Of a stretch of DNA of 8,133 bases, positions 1 to 6,476 are shown piece after piece; the stretch's first letter is position 1; each line of letters opens with the position of its first letter. The notes beneath the pieces were generated by a model. The model ran no database searches and was not told where the DNA came from. It saw nothing but the letters and a program-made list of their open reading frames with translations. The translations under genes were made by a program, and so were the position numbers. Origin of the DNA: Gemmatimonadales bacterium (GTDB lineage Bacteria; Gemmatimonadota; Gemmatimonadetes; Palauibacterales; Palauibacteraceae); the NCBI GenBank assembly GCA_030608825.1, contig JAUWDL010000041.1, positions 1 through 8,133 on the forward strand, read 5' to 3'.

Positions 1-56
1 CGGTCGATGAGGAGCTCGGCTTTGTCGCCACCGACCTGACTCCTATCGCGGACTGA
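1..56 (+). CDS. 3' end of an unidentified gene (partial)
   Basis: Reading from base 3, an open frame encodes a C-terminus ending in GFVATDLTPIAD, with a TGA stop at 54-56. Codons strongly prefer G or C in the third position, like the neighbouring genes, which supports real coding. Only 17 full residues are visible, so the family cannot be named. The last 14 bases (43-56) overlap the 3' end of the convergent YHS gene, leaving no room for a terminator between the two stops. It could be a chance open frame, because the start lies outside the window. Confidence 0.45.
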   Translation, partial: VDEELGFVATDLTPIAD

Positions 57-288
57 CGGAGTCCGGCGGCGCCCACGAGTCGACGGCCAGCGTCAGGTCG
101 CGCTCGAACTTCTCCTTGCAGCCGGAGCAGCAGAAGTAGTAGGTCGCGTTCTTCTGCCGGAGCGTATGGCGCGCTCCGGCCACCTGCACCTCCATCCCGC
201 AGATCGGGTCCAGGGCCACGCTCGGCCGGTTCGCGCCTGCTTGCCCATCGCGGCCAGCGCATGACTGACGGGAGAATCGCCAGGTCAT
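43..288 (-). CDS. YHS-domain small protein (putative metal-binding)
   Basis: A small protein (81 aa from ATG at 288) whose C-terminal half is a clear YHS domain. It contains DPICGMEV (about residues 27-34), an aromatic pair YY (about 50-51), and CCSGCKEKF (about 53-61). YHS domains are short cysteine-containing modules found alone or on copper/heavy-metal P-type ATPases and related proteins. The Cys of CGM and the CxxC of CSGC are the likely metal ligands. The start is uncertain: ATG 288, TTG 330 and GTG 219 are all in frame and none has a good Shine-Dalgarno sequence. GTG 219 would give an almost bare YHS domain (VALDPICGM). The sequence before the domain looks low in conservation. The gene is divergent from the exporter operon and could share its metal or stress context, but this is only inferred from position. 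The stop is TAG at 45-43. Confidence 0.75.
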   Translation of the reverse strand: MTWRFSRQSCAGRDGQAGANRPSVALDPICGMEVQVAGARHTLRQKNATYYFCCSGCKEKFERDLTLAVDSWAPPDSVSPR

Positions 289-316
289 CGGGTTGCGGTC
301 GCGACTGGTGGAGGGA

Positions 317-350
317 GGCCTTCTTCCCAACCTTGGTGAGGAGAAAGGCC
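317..350. repeat. imperfect inverted repeat upstream of the exporter operon
   Basis: GGCC-TTCT-CC on the left (317-327) can pair with GG-AGAA-GGCC on the right (340-350), with single-base bulges. The loop contains CCA/TGG. The structure ends 16 nt before the GTG of the membrane-fusion gene and includes the purine run GAGGAG (338-343). It may be a leader hairpin or an operator. No run of T follows, so it is not an intrinsic terminator. Such imperfect repeats also arise by chance in GC-rich DNA. Confidence 0.25.
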
Positions 351-366
351 AACGAAACTGACTGAA

Positions 367-1575
367 GTGACCGACAAACCTGGCGGATCAGAGCCCGATC
401 TTTCGGTGCTGCGCATGGACCGCGAGGGAGCGGCGAAGAAGCGCGGTGGGGGTGGTCGCTCCCGCCGGCTCCTCGTGTGGCTCGTGCTCCTGGCCGCCGC
501 GGCCCTCCTCGCAGTCGTTGGCGTCCCGAGGCTGCCCTGGATGGCCCCGGAGATCGAGGCCGCGACGGTGCGCGTCCTGACTCCCGGCGAGGCCTCCCGG
601 GTCTTGACGGCCACCGGCTACACCTATGCTCGCGAGCGAGCGTCGGTGGGCGCCAAGATCATCGGTCGGGTCGAGCGCCTGTACGTGGATGAGGGCGACC
701 GGGTCGAGCGGGGCGACACGATCGCGGTCCTGGACAGCGATGACCTCGTGGCGGCGCTGAGGCAACGTCGCGCGGCGCTGCTGGAAGCGCGTGCCAACCA
801 GGCGGACGCCCAGCGGCAGGAGGCGCGCTTCGCCCGGCTCCTCGCCGAGAACGCGATCGCGCAAGCCGAATACGACGCCGAGTCTACCCGGCTCGAGGTG
901 GCCGATGCTCAGGTCGCCGTGGCCGAGGCGAGCCTCGCCAACGCCCGGGCGAGGCTGCAGTACGCGGTCATCACGGCGCCGATACCCGGCGTGATCATCG
1001 AGCGGCGCATCGAGGTGGGCGAGATGGTGGCGCCCGGCGGCTTCACCACGCAGCAGGCCACCGGCGCCATCGTCCGGATCGCCAACCCCGAGTCCCTCGA
1101 GGTGGAAGCGGACATCAACGAGAGCTACATCTCGCGTCTCTCGCTCGGGCAGCCGGCCGTCATTCGGGTGGATGCGGTCCCCGGCCGAGAGTACCACGGG
1201 AGCCTTCGTCAGATCGTCCCGACCGCTGATCGCCAGAGGGCCGTCGTCGAGGTGAAGGTCACGATCGACGACAGGGACGATCGAATCCTGCCGGACATGA
1301 GCTGCAACGTCGCCTTCCTCGAGGAGGATGCCGGGGAGGGGAGCGCGGCGGCTGGCCAGGCGATGGTGGTCGCGCCGAAGGCTTCGGTCCTGCAGGATGC
1401 CGATGGTCCCCACGTCTTCCTTGTCGTGGATGACCGCGTTCGGCGCACCGCCGTCGAGCTCGGAGAGGAAGTGGGAGATGACGTGGAGATCCGCTCGGGC
1501 TTGAGCGGTGGGGAGCGCGTCGCCGTGACCGGGGCTGCGGGGCTGGAGGACGGCAGCCGGGTTCGGATTCGGTAG
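367..1575 (+). CDS. HlyD/MacA-type periplasmic adaptor (membrane fusion protein) of an ABC exporter
   Basis: This 402-aa protein links an inner-membrane ABC exporter to the periplasm and probably to an outer-membrane channel. The N-terminus is cytoplasmic and basic (RGGGGRSRR, about 27-34) and is followed by one membrane anchor (about 35-53). The first half of the biotinyl-lipoyl-like domain spans about 92-124 (GRVERLYVDEGDRVERGD). An Ala/Arg/Glu-rich alpha-hairpin coiled coil spans about 125-197. The second lipoyl half (ITAPIPGVI, about 202-210) is followed by a beta-barrel (about 242-320) and a membrane-proximal domain (about 334-402, ending in the typical GLSGGERVAVTGAAGLEDGSRV pattern). 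Length and domain order fit the family. GTG at 367 is the first start after an in-frame stop (337-339) but has no close Shine-Dalgarno. ATG 415 is an alternative but also lacks one. The gene is first in an operon with an ATPase and two permeases, 79 nt upstream of the ATPase. The substrate is unknown. Confidence 0.9.
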   Translation: MTDKPGGSEPDLSVLRMDREGAAKKRGGGGRSRRLLVWLVLLAAAALLAVVGVPRLPWMAPEIEAATVRVLTPGEASRVLTATGYTYARERASVGAKIIGRVERLYVDEGDRVERGDTIAVLDSDDLVAALRQRRAALLEARANQADAQRQEARFARLLAENAIAQAEYDAESTRLEVADAQVAVAEASLANARARLQYAVITAPIPGVIIERRIEVGEMVAPGGFTTQQATGAIVRIANPESLEVEADINESYISRLSLGQPAVIRVDAVPGREYHGSLRQIVPTADRQRAVVEVKVTIDDRDDRILPDMSCNVAFLEEDAGEGSAAAGQAMVVAPKASVLQDADGPHVFLVVDDRVRRTAVELGEEVGDDVEIRSGLSGGERVAVTGAAGLEDGSRVRIR

Positions 1576-1654
1576 CGGCCTTGGGGCGGATCGCCAAGGG
1601 CGAGATCCTGGCGGGTCGTCGCAGAACATCGAGGCTTCGCATGAAGGGGGGCGA

Positions 1655-2392
1655 GTGAGCGATCCGGTTGTCCGGATCCAGGATGTGAGCAAGGTCTACG
1701 GGGGCGATCGGCTGCGCGTCGAGGTGCTCTCGGAGATGAACCTGGAGGTGGCCGGAGGCGATTTCGTGGTCCTCATGGGGCCGTCGGGTTCCGGGAAGAC
1801 CACTCTGCTCAACCTGATCGCCGCGGTGGACCGGCCGACCTCCGGACGGGTGATCGTGGCCGGCCAGGACACCTCCCAGCTCAACGAGAGCGCGCTCGCG
1901 CCGTGGAGGCATCGTCACATCGGTTACATCTTCCAGCTCTACAACCTCATCCCCGTCCTCACCGCCTACGAGAACGTGGAGCTCCCGCTCACGCTGAGCC
2001 GACTGAGCTCCGCCGATCGGCGCGCCAAGGTGGAGACCGCCCTGGAAGTCGTCTCCCTGACGGATCGGAAGGACCACTATCCGCGCGAGCTTTCCGGAGG
2101 CGAGGAGCAGCGCGTGGCGATCGCTCGGGCCGTCGTCACGGACCCGACCGTCCTGTTGGCCGACGAGCCCACGGGAGACCTGGACGCCGAGAACGCGGAG
2201 GGGGTCCTGCGGCTCATGGAGAGGCTCAACGACGAGTTCGGCAAGACGATCATCATGGTGACGCACGATCCACGCGCCGCGAGGCACGCGCACCGCTTCC
2301 TTCACCTCGACAAGGGCAAGCTGTGGAGCGATTCGGAGGAGGCCGCCACGAGCGTGGGGGGTGCAGCTTCGTCCCCGGGGAGTGAGGAATGA
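1655..2392 (+). CDS. ABC transporter ATP-binding protein (MacB/LolD type)
   Basis: A 245-aa nucleotide-binding subunit that powers the two permeases encoded immediately downstream. All ATPase motifs are visible: Walker [10 protein letters not shown] (42-50), Q-loop YIFQ with Gln94, signature [14 protein letters not shown] (146-159), Walker B VLLADEP (166-172) followed by the D-loop region GDLD, and switch histidine in VTHD (His204). The insert [17 protein letters not shown] after the Q-loop is typical of the MacB/LolD/FtsE group. Position 150 is Glu where Gln is usual (LSGGQ); this variant is tolerated in the family. The C-terminal tail after about 222 is Ser/Gly/Glu-rich and probably disordered. 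GTG 1655 is supported by the purine run AAGGGGGG (1644-1651). The stop overlaps the next gene's ATG as ATGA (2389-2392), implying translational coupling. Confidence 0.95.
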   Translation: MSDPVVRIQDVSKVYGGDRLRVEVLSEMNLEVAGGDFVVLMGPSGSGKTTLLNLIAAVDRPTSGRVIVAGQDTSQLNESALAPWRHRHIGYIFQLYNLIPVLTAYENVELPLTLSRLSSADRRAKVETALEVVSLTDRKDHYPRELSGGEEQRVAIARAVVTDPTVLLADEPTGDLDAENAEGVLRLMERLNDEFGKTIIMVTHDPRAARHAHRFLHLDKGKLWSDSEEAATSVGGAASSPGSEE

Positions 2393-3540
2393 GGAAGCTC
2401 GTCTGGCGAAACCTGCTGCGGAACAAGCGCCGGGCGGCGCTCACCGTTGCCAGCCTCACGTTGGGGGTGATGCTCCTGTGTGTCCTCGGCGCCCTCCTGC
2501 AAACGTTCGATCCGGCCGAGACGGAGGCGTCGGAGAACCGGGTCGTGGTGCGCCACGCGGTCTCGCTCCAGTTCGACCTGCCCGAGGCGTACTGGCGACG
2601 CCTGGAGGGTCTGGACCACGTAGAAGTCGTCTCTCCGCTCTCCTGGTTCGGCGGCATCTACAAGGACACGAGGCGCGAGAACTTCTTCTCCCAGTTCGGG
2701 ACGGATCCGGAGACGCTCCTCGCCGTCTTCGACGATCTGGAGATCGAGCCGGAGGCTGCGGCGGCCTGGCTGGCCGAGCGCCGGTCGTTCGTAGCCGGCC
2801 GAGCGCTCGCCGACAAGCACGGCTGGGAGATAGGCGATGAGATCTTCCTGCAAGGGGAGATCTACCCGATCGACCTGAACCTCGTGCTGCGCGGCATCTT
2901 CACCGACTCACAGGACGAGGCGCAGGAGAACCAGATCTTCTTCCACCGGGACTACATGGAAGAGGCGCTCGGCAATCCGGGTCAGGTCGGTACCTTCTGG
3001 CTGTCGGTCGACGATCTGGAGAACGTACCGGCCGTGATCGCGGCGGCCGAGGCGATGTTCGAGAACTCGGAGGCGCGGGTGAAGGCGGAGACGGAGCAGG
3101 CGTTCGTCCTCGCCTTCGTGCAGATGATGGGGAACGTGGAGCTCCTCTTCGGAGCGATCGGCTTCGCCGTGATCGTCTCCGTCTTCTTCATCACCGCGAA
3201 CACCATGGCCATGGCGGTACGCGAGCGGAACACGGAGATATCGGTTCTCAAGACGCTCGGCTTCGGGCGAGGGCACGTGCTCGGCGTGTTGACGGCGGAG
3301 GCGATGGTGATCGGCATCGTGGGAGGCCTCCTGGGTGTGACGCTGGCCGCCACCCTGCTTCACCTCGCTGCCGGGCAGCTGTCGTCCGAGCTGATGCTCT
3401 TCCAGACGCTGACCCTGCGGTCCGACGTGGCGTTGCTCGGACTCGCCGCGGCCTTGGGAATCGGTACGCTCTCGGGCCTCGTGCCGGGCTATGCGATGGC
3501 GCGGCGCTCGGTCGTAGAGGGGCTGCGCAAGGTGGCCTGA
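2389..3540 (+). CDS. FtsX-like ABC transporter permease, first of two
   Basis: A 383-aa inner-membrane permease with MacB/FtsX-like topology. It has one N-terminal membrane segment (about 17-39), a large periplasmic domain (about 40-250), and three more segments (about 252-276, 298-326 and 345-368). The short cytoplasmic loop after the second segment carries the family pattern RERNTEISVLKTLGFGR (about 278-294), which contacts the ATPase. The C-terminus ends in a basic/aliphatic stretch (RRSVVEGLRKVA), as is common in this family. The ATG overlaps the ATPase stop by 4 bp, and GGGGAG (2377-2382) lies 6 nt upstream as ribosome binding site. Unlike MacB, the ATPase is not fused to the permease. 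The presence of a second, different permease suggests a heterodimer with one ATPase dimer. Confidence 0.92.
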   Translation: MRKLVWRNLLRNKRRAALTVASLTLGVMLLCVLGALLQTFDPAETEASENRVVVRHAVSLQFDLPEAYWRRLEGLDHVEVVSPLSWFGGIYKDTRRENFFSQFGTDPETLLAVFDDLEIEPEAAAAWLAERRSFVAGRALADKHGWEIGDEIFLQGEIYPIDLNLVLRGIFTDSQDEAQENQIFFHRDYMEEALGNPGQVGTFWLSVDDLENVPAVIAAAEAMFENSEARVKAETEQAFVLAFVQMMGNVELLFGAIGFAVIVSVFFITANTMAMAVRERNTEISVLKTLGFGRGHVLGVLTAEAMVIGIVGGLLGVTLAATLLHLAAGQLSSELMLFQTLTLRSDVALLGLAAALGIGTLSGLVPGYAMARRSVVEGLRKVA

Positions 3541-3547
3541 GGCGAGG

Positions 3548-4714
3548 ATGAAGCTGCCCCTCAAGTACAGCGCGAGAAGCCTGTTCGTCCGCCGCGGCAC
3601 GACGTCGATGACGATCGCCTCGGTGGCCTTCGTGGTTCTCGTGTACATGGGCGTCCTGTCGCTCGCCGGGGGGCTCTCGTCGGCGTTCTCCGCCTCGGGG
3701 GATCCCTCGCACGTCGTCGTTCTCCGCGAGGGCGCTCTGAGCGAAACGAGCAGCTTCTTCTCGCTCGAGCGCGGCCGCGAGGTGATGACTCTCCCTGGTG
3801 TCGCGAGGGACGAAGACGGGACCGCGTTCGCCGCCGGCGAGGTCATCATCCTGAACAACCTGCCTCGCCAGGACGGCTCGCTGAGCAACGTGACCTTCCG
3901 CGGCGTAGGCCCCCAGTCGTTTCGGCTCCGGCCGGACGTGAGGGTTATCGATGGCCGTCGCTTCGAGCCCGGCAGAGCGGAGCTGATCGTGGGACGAAAG
4001 CTCGCCGGTCGTTTCCTCGACCTCCGCCTCGGATCGGAGATCACGATCGGGCGGCTCGTCTTTCGGGTTGTCGGGATCTTCGAGGCGGGCGGTTCCAGCT
4101 TCGGCTCGGAGGTGTGGGGGGCCGCCGAAGACCTGAGTGGTGCGTTTCGGCGGGCGGAGTACTACTCGTCGGTGCTGTTGAGTACTGCCTCCCCGGCCGC
4201 TGCAGAAGCCCTGGTAGAGCGGATCGAGGGCGATCAACGCCTGAGGGTGAGGGCGCTCACGGAATCCGCGTACTACTCACGGCAGACCGCCGAAACCACC
4301 CGGCAGTTCTTGGTGCTGGCGAACATCCTGGCTGTGGTAATGGCTGTCGGAGCCTGCTTCGCTGCCGCGAACACGATGTACGCGGCCGTGTCGGCCCGCA
4401 CTCAAGAGATCGCGGCGCTCAGGGTGCTCGGCTTCAAGAGACGCAGCATCATGGGGGCATTCCTGATCGAAGCGGCCCTTCTCGGGCTGGTCGCGGGGAT
4501 CGTCGGCGTGCTGCTCTCGCTGCCGCTGAACCTGATCAGCACGGGAACCACGAACTTTCTCACGTTCAGCGAGATCAGCTTCTCCCTGAGGACGACGCCG
4601 GTGGCGCTTCTGGGCGGCGTGGCTCTGGCCGTCCTCACCGGAGTGGTTGGAGGACTTCCTCCCGCCTGGTCGGCCGCGCGGAAGCCGATTCCCGAGGCGA
4701 TGCGAGCGGTCTGA
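3548..4714 (+). CDS. FtsX-like ABC transporter permease, second of two
   Basis: A 388-aa permease with the same topology as the preceding gene product but clearly different in sequence. The N-terminal membrane segment is about 18-44. An extracytoplasmic domain follows to about 250, with a conserved-looking centre (GRRFEPGRAELIVGRKLAGRF). Three C-terminal membrane segments follow (about 252-281, 300-330 and 350-375). The cytoplasmic loop SARTQEIAALRVLGFKRRSI (about 282-301) is the family's coupling motif, matching RERNTEISVLKTLGF of the first permease. The C-terminus has AWSAARKPIPEAMRAV, typical of FtsX-like permeases. The ATG lies 7 nt after the first permease's stop, so the two are co-translated. 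The likely partner is the first permease in a heterodimeric exporter served by the upstream ATPase and adaptor. The substrate cannot be told from the sequence. Confidence 0.92.
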   Translation: MKLPLKYSARSLFVRRGTTSMTIASVAFVVLVYMGVLSLAGGLSSAFSASGDPSHVVVLREGALSETSSFFSLERGREVMTLPGVARDEDGTAFAAGEVIILNNLPRQDGSLSNVTFRGVGPQSFRLRPDVRVIDGRRFEPGRAELIVGRKLAGRFLDLRLGSEITIGRLVFRVVGIFEAGGSSFGSEVWGAAEDLSGAFRRAEYYSSVLLSTASPAAAEALVERIEGDQRLRVRALTESAYYSRQTAETTRQFLVLANILAVVMAVGACFAAANTMYAAVSARTQEIAALRVLGFKRRSIMGAFLIEAALLGLVAGIVGVLLSLPLNLISTGTTNFLTFSEISFSLRTTPVALLGGVALAVLTGVVGGLPPAWSAARKPIPEAMRAV

Positions 4715-4819
4715 CTCCGCCGACTGCTTGCGGCGAACGTCGCGTCGCTCGACTTTCGGCGCCGACCGGACGACGCCGACGCGGGTCGCCGCTCCCAAGC
4801 ACGGAAAAGGAGAAGCCAC

Positions 4820-5278
4820 GTGGCGATCGAGATTCAGAAGAGCTTCGAGATCAACCAGACGGTTGAGGAGGTGTGGGACTTCCTGACCACCCCCGAGCGC
4901 GTCGTGGAGTGCCTGCCCGCGGCGAAGCTCACCGAGAAGGTCGACGACCGGAACTTCCGCGGCGAGATGGGTCTCCGGCTGGGTCCGATCGGTGTGACCT
5001 TCGAGGGCACCATCCACTTCGACAAGCTGGACGTCGAGAACCGCGAGGTCTCGATGCACGGCGAAGGGAAGGATGCGCGAGGCTCGGGCAGCGTGAAGAT
5101 GCAGATGCACAGCAAGCTCCGGCCCATGGATAATGGCGGAACCCACGTCGACGTGTCCCAGAGCGTCAGCCTGGCGGGTCGGCTGGCCTCCTTCGGCCGC
5201 GGCGGCATCATTCAGAACGTGGCCGACTTCATGTTCGGCCGTTTCACCGACTGCATGACGCAGAAGCTGGAGAGCTGA
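4820..5278 (+). CDS. CoxG-like SRPBCC domain protein
   Basis: A 152-aa soluble protein that matches the CoxG (carbon monoxide dehydrogenase subunit G) branch of the SRPBCC/START-like fold. Visible landmarks are the N-terminal strand and helix IQKSFEINQTVEEVWDFLTTPERVVECLPAAK (about 5-36), the strand pair FRGEMGLRLGPIGVTFEGTI (about 46-65), the GEGKDARGSGSVKMQM segment (about 81-96), and a long C-terminal helix with GRLASFGRGGIIQNVADFMFGRF (about 119-141). Family members bind hydrophobic ligands or anchor CO dehydrogenase to membranes. No coxL, coxM or coxS lies nearby, so a CO-oxidation role is not supported here. GTG 4820 follows the strong Shine-Dalgarno AAAAGGAGA (4805-4813) by 7 nt. It is 105 nt after the exporter operon and may be co-transcribed or independent. 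It converges on the SHOCT gene with a 13-nt gap. Confidence 0.88.
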   Translation: MAIEIQKSFEINQTVEEVWDFLTTPERVVECLPAAKLTEKVDDRNFRGEMGLRLGPIGVTFEGTIHFDKLDVENREVSMHGEGKDARGSGSVKMQMHSKLRPMDNGGTHVDVSQSVSLAGRLASFGRGGIIQNVADFMFGRFTDCMTQKLES

Positions 5279-5291
5279 TCCCCCTCGCGGG

Positions 5292-5627
5292 CTACTCCAA
5301 CCGGCCGAGCTTGTCCAACTCGGCCTCGTACTGCTCCAGGGTCATGGGGCCGCGCACGAACTTCCTCTGGAGCACCTCCAGCGGCGTCTCTCGCCGGGTC
5401 GTTCTCACCTCCGCATTGGGAGAACGGGGCTGCGGGTTCCCGCCGAGCCACTCCTCCCGTCCGCTCGCCAACCTCGGCTGCGACTCCATGCCCGTCATCT
5501 CCCCGTTGGTCATGCGGTCGCGCATTCGGTCTCGGTGTCCGCGGATCCTCTTCGCTCCCAAGCGACAGCCGCCACGGCAGTTCATCAGGAAGACCGCTAT
5601 CGCCACCCAGATTACCCAGTCAGGCAT
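5292..5627 (-). CDS. Small membrane-anchored SHOCT-domain protein
   Basis: A 111-aa protein with an N-terminal hydrophobic segment (about 3-16, WVIWVAIAVFLM) followed by a Cys-containing juxtamembrane stretch NCRGGC (16-21). A basic, low-complexity Arg/Met/Pro-rich linker runs from about 22 to 80. A C-terminal SHOCT-like motif (about 82-107, with LEVLQRKFVRGPMTLEQYEAEL) completes it. SHOCT is a short C-terminal domain often found on small membrane proteins; its precise function is unknown and it is thought to mediate oligomerisation. The ATG at 5627 is preceded by GGGAATGGG, which can serve as ribosome binding site. The gene lies 60 nt downstream of padR on the same strand, so the two are probably co-transcribed and controlled by PadR. 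The gap holds an inverted repeat (5664-5690). A linked role in envelope stress is only a guess. Confidence 0.8.
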   Translation of the reverse strand: MPDWVIWVAIAVFLMNCRGGCRLGAKRIRGHRDRMRDRMTNGEMTGMESQPRLASGREEWLGGNPQPRSPNAEVRTTRRETPLEVLQRKFVRGPMTLEQYEAELDKLGRLE

Positions 5628-5663
5628 CGTCCCATTCCCTTCGTCTCGATCCGCGTTCCAGTG

Positions 5664-5690
5664 TAGTGTCCCGTCTCAGAAGTCACACTA
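5664..5690. repeat. inverted repeat in the padR-SHOCT gap
   Basis: TAGTGT (5664-5669) and ACACTA (5685-5690) are perfect 6-bp inverted arms around a 15-nt loop (CCCGTCTCAGAAGTC). The right arm contains the padR stop codon (TAG at 5690-5688 on the minus strand). There is no T-run, so a classical terminator is not indicated. It could be an mRNA processing or attenuation hairpin, or a scar of a mobile-element end; the sequence loosely resembles insertion-sequence termini but I cannot name one. Confidence 0.4.
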
Positions 5691-6281
5691 GCCCTTGCTG
5701 CTTGCCCGCTTGCCCGGTCCGGGCCAGCTCTCCTCGACATCTCGGGTCGCGCGTTCCAGGATCTCCTGCAGCTTCCCGAGCGCCTCGGGATCGGCCGCCT
5801 TCCTCGTCGCCCGTTCGAAGCTGATCTGCGCCAGCCGAACGAACGAGCGAGTGAGGTCGCCCATGCCGCCCGTCGAGAAACGGTCGGTGAAGTCAGAGAA
5901 ACGGTCAGTGAAATCCGACACTCGGTCGCCGTGCTCGCCCAGCAGCGCGCGCCCCTCATCCGTGATGCGGTAAACGCGCTTGCCCTCCTGCTGCTCGGAG
6001 ATCACGGAGCCCTGGTCTTCGAGCATCTGCAGGGTAGGGTAGACGGAGCCCGGGCTCGGCGAGTAGATGCCGCCCGAGTCCTCCTCGAGGCGACGGATGA
6101 TCTCATAGCCGTGCATCGGCCGGTCGTCGAGGAGGCTGAGGATCACATACTTGAGATCCCCGCGTCGTCCGAAGCGCTGCCGGCTTCTTCCGCTCCGAAC
6201 GCGGGGGCCGAACGCGGCGAAGCCCGGGCCGCAGAACGCCGCCCACTCGCCGAAGCCGAAATCGTTGCACTTGCGGCCCAT
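5688..6281 (-). CDS. PadR-family transcriptional regulator
   Basis: A 197-aa (from ATG 6281) PadR-type winged-helix repressor. A Gly/Phe/Arg-rich N-terminal tail (about 7-41) precedes the winged-helix domain (about 42-109). The domain carries the family landmarks GDLKYVILSLL, PMHGYEIIRRLEE, SPSPGSVYPTLQMLEDQG and EGKRVYRITDEG. The C-terminal part (about 118-197) is helical and should form the dimerisation arm. It contains a heptad repeat DRVSDFT/DRFSDFT/DRFSTGG encoded by near-identical 21-bp units. The ATG at 6281 is chosen over GTG 6308 because AAAGGGAG lies 6 nt upstream. PadR proteins usually repress their own gene and neighbours in response to small molecules. Two palindromes upstream (6339-6375) are likely its operators. 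It is followed on the same strand by the SHOCT gene and is divergent from the DUF4242 gene. The ligand is unknown. Confidence 0.93.
   Translation of the reverse strand: MGRKCNDFGFGEWAAFCGPGFAAFGPRVRSGRSRQRFGRRGDLKYVILSLLDDRPMHGYEIIRRLEEDSGGIYSPSPGSVYPTLQMLEDQGSVISEQQEGKRVYRITDEGRALLGEHGDRVSDFTDRFSDFTDRFSTGGMGDLTRSFVRLAQISFERATRKAADPEALGKLQEILERATRDVEESWPGPGKRASSKG
5875..5916 (-). repeat. 21-bp tandem repeat inside padR
   Basis: Two adjacent 21-bp units (5875-5895 and 5896-5916) match at 18 of 21 positions and encode two 7-residue units, each with FTDRFS. A third, diverged unit (DRVSDFT) precedes them in the protein. The in-frame heptad suggests expansion of an amphipathic helix in the PadR dimerisation region. 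Confidence 0.75.
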
Positions 6282-6287
6282 CCCTCG

Positions 6288-6295
6288 CTCCCTTT
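6288..6295 (-). promoter_or_regulatory. ribosome binding site of padR
   Basis: AAAGGGAG on the minus strand lies 6 nt upstream of ATG 6281. It favours this start over the in-frame GTG at 6308, which would place the motif inside the coding sequence. Confidence 0.7.
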
Positions 6296-6338
6296 CCTGC
6301 GACGACACGCCCGAGGAGGCGACCGTCGGATCAAGTTA

Positions 6339-6351
6339 CGATATATCGGTA
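6339..6351. promoter_or_regulatory. putative PadR operator, copy 1
   Basis: The sequence is CGATATATCGGTA, whose first ten bases CGATATATCG form a perfect palindrome. Flanks GTTAC and GTAAC add further near-symmetry. It covers the expected transcription start of padR, about 7 nt past the -10 element. AT-rich palindromes of this kind are typical of PadR targets; the assignment is inferred from position and the twin copy. Confidence 0.65.
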
Positions 6352-6355
6352 ACGA

Positions 6356-6384
6356 ACGATAGCGATATATCGGTACAACGTCAA
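6356..6384 (-). promoter_or_regulatory. putative padR promoter (-35/-10)
   Basis: On the minus strand TTGACG (6384-6379) matches the -35 consensus at 5 of 6 bases. After a 17-bp spacer, TATCGT (6361-6356) matches the -10 consensus at 4 of 6. The predicted start is near 6349, giving a leader of about 70 nt before ATG 6281. The spacer contains operator copy 2, and operator copy 1 overlaps the start. This layout would let PadR block RNA polymerase and repress its own gene. Confidence 0.55.
6363..6375. promoter_or_regulatory. putative PadR operator, copy 2
   Basis: The same 13-mer CGATATATCGGTA as at 6339, 24 bp apart and in the same orientation, lies within the spacer of the padR promoter. Two identical palindromic sites at this spacing suggest two repressor dimers. 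Confidence 0.65.
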
Positions 6385-6463
6385 GCGGGCCGGACTACAT
6401 CGGCGGGCCAACTCTCCGTATCTTGCCGGGGTTGCCTCACGAGACCGACATAGACTTGGACCG

Positions 6464-6470
6464 AAGGGAG
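6464..6470 (+). promoter_or_regulatory. ribosome binding site fixing a TTG start
   Basis: AAGGGAG lies 6 nt before TTG 6477. This defines the start of the DUF4242 gene and excludes the upstream in-frame TTG at 6423. Confidence 0.75.
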
Positions 6471-6476
6471 AACATC

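Noticed and set aside
1641..1658. Five-codon mini-ORF (ATG to TGA) overlapping the ATPase start
   Set aside because: It coincides with the purine-rich ribosome binding site; most likely a by-product of that sequence and not a regulatory peptide.
388..1692. Long minus-strand open frame (434 codons) opposite the membrane-fusion gene
   Set aside because: It is antisense to a well-supported gene. Its translation is Arg/His/Asp-rich with no recognisable domain, as expected for shadows in GC-rich DNA. The same applies to the minus-strand frames at 1259-2305, 2908-4044, 3248-4237 and 6894-7943.
4715..4819. Possible terminator or promoter between the exporter operon and the CoxG gene
   Set aside because: Only short GC-rich inverted segments (for example CGGCG/CGCCG) without a T-run, and no convincing -35/-10 pair, are visible.
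5931..6362. Plus-strand open frame opposite padR and its promoter
   Set aside because: It lies antisense to the PadR winged-helix domain and runs across the operator region; there is no supported start or domain.
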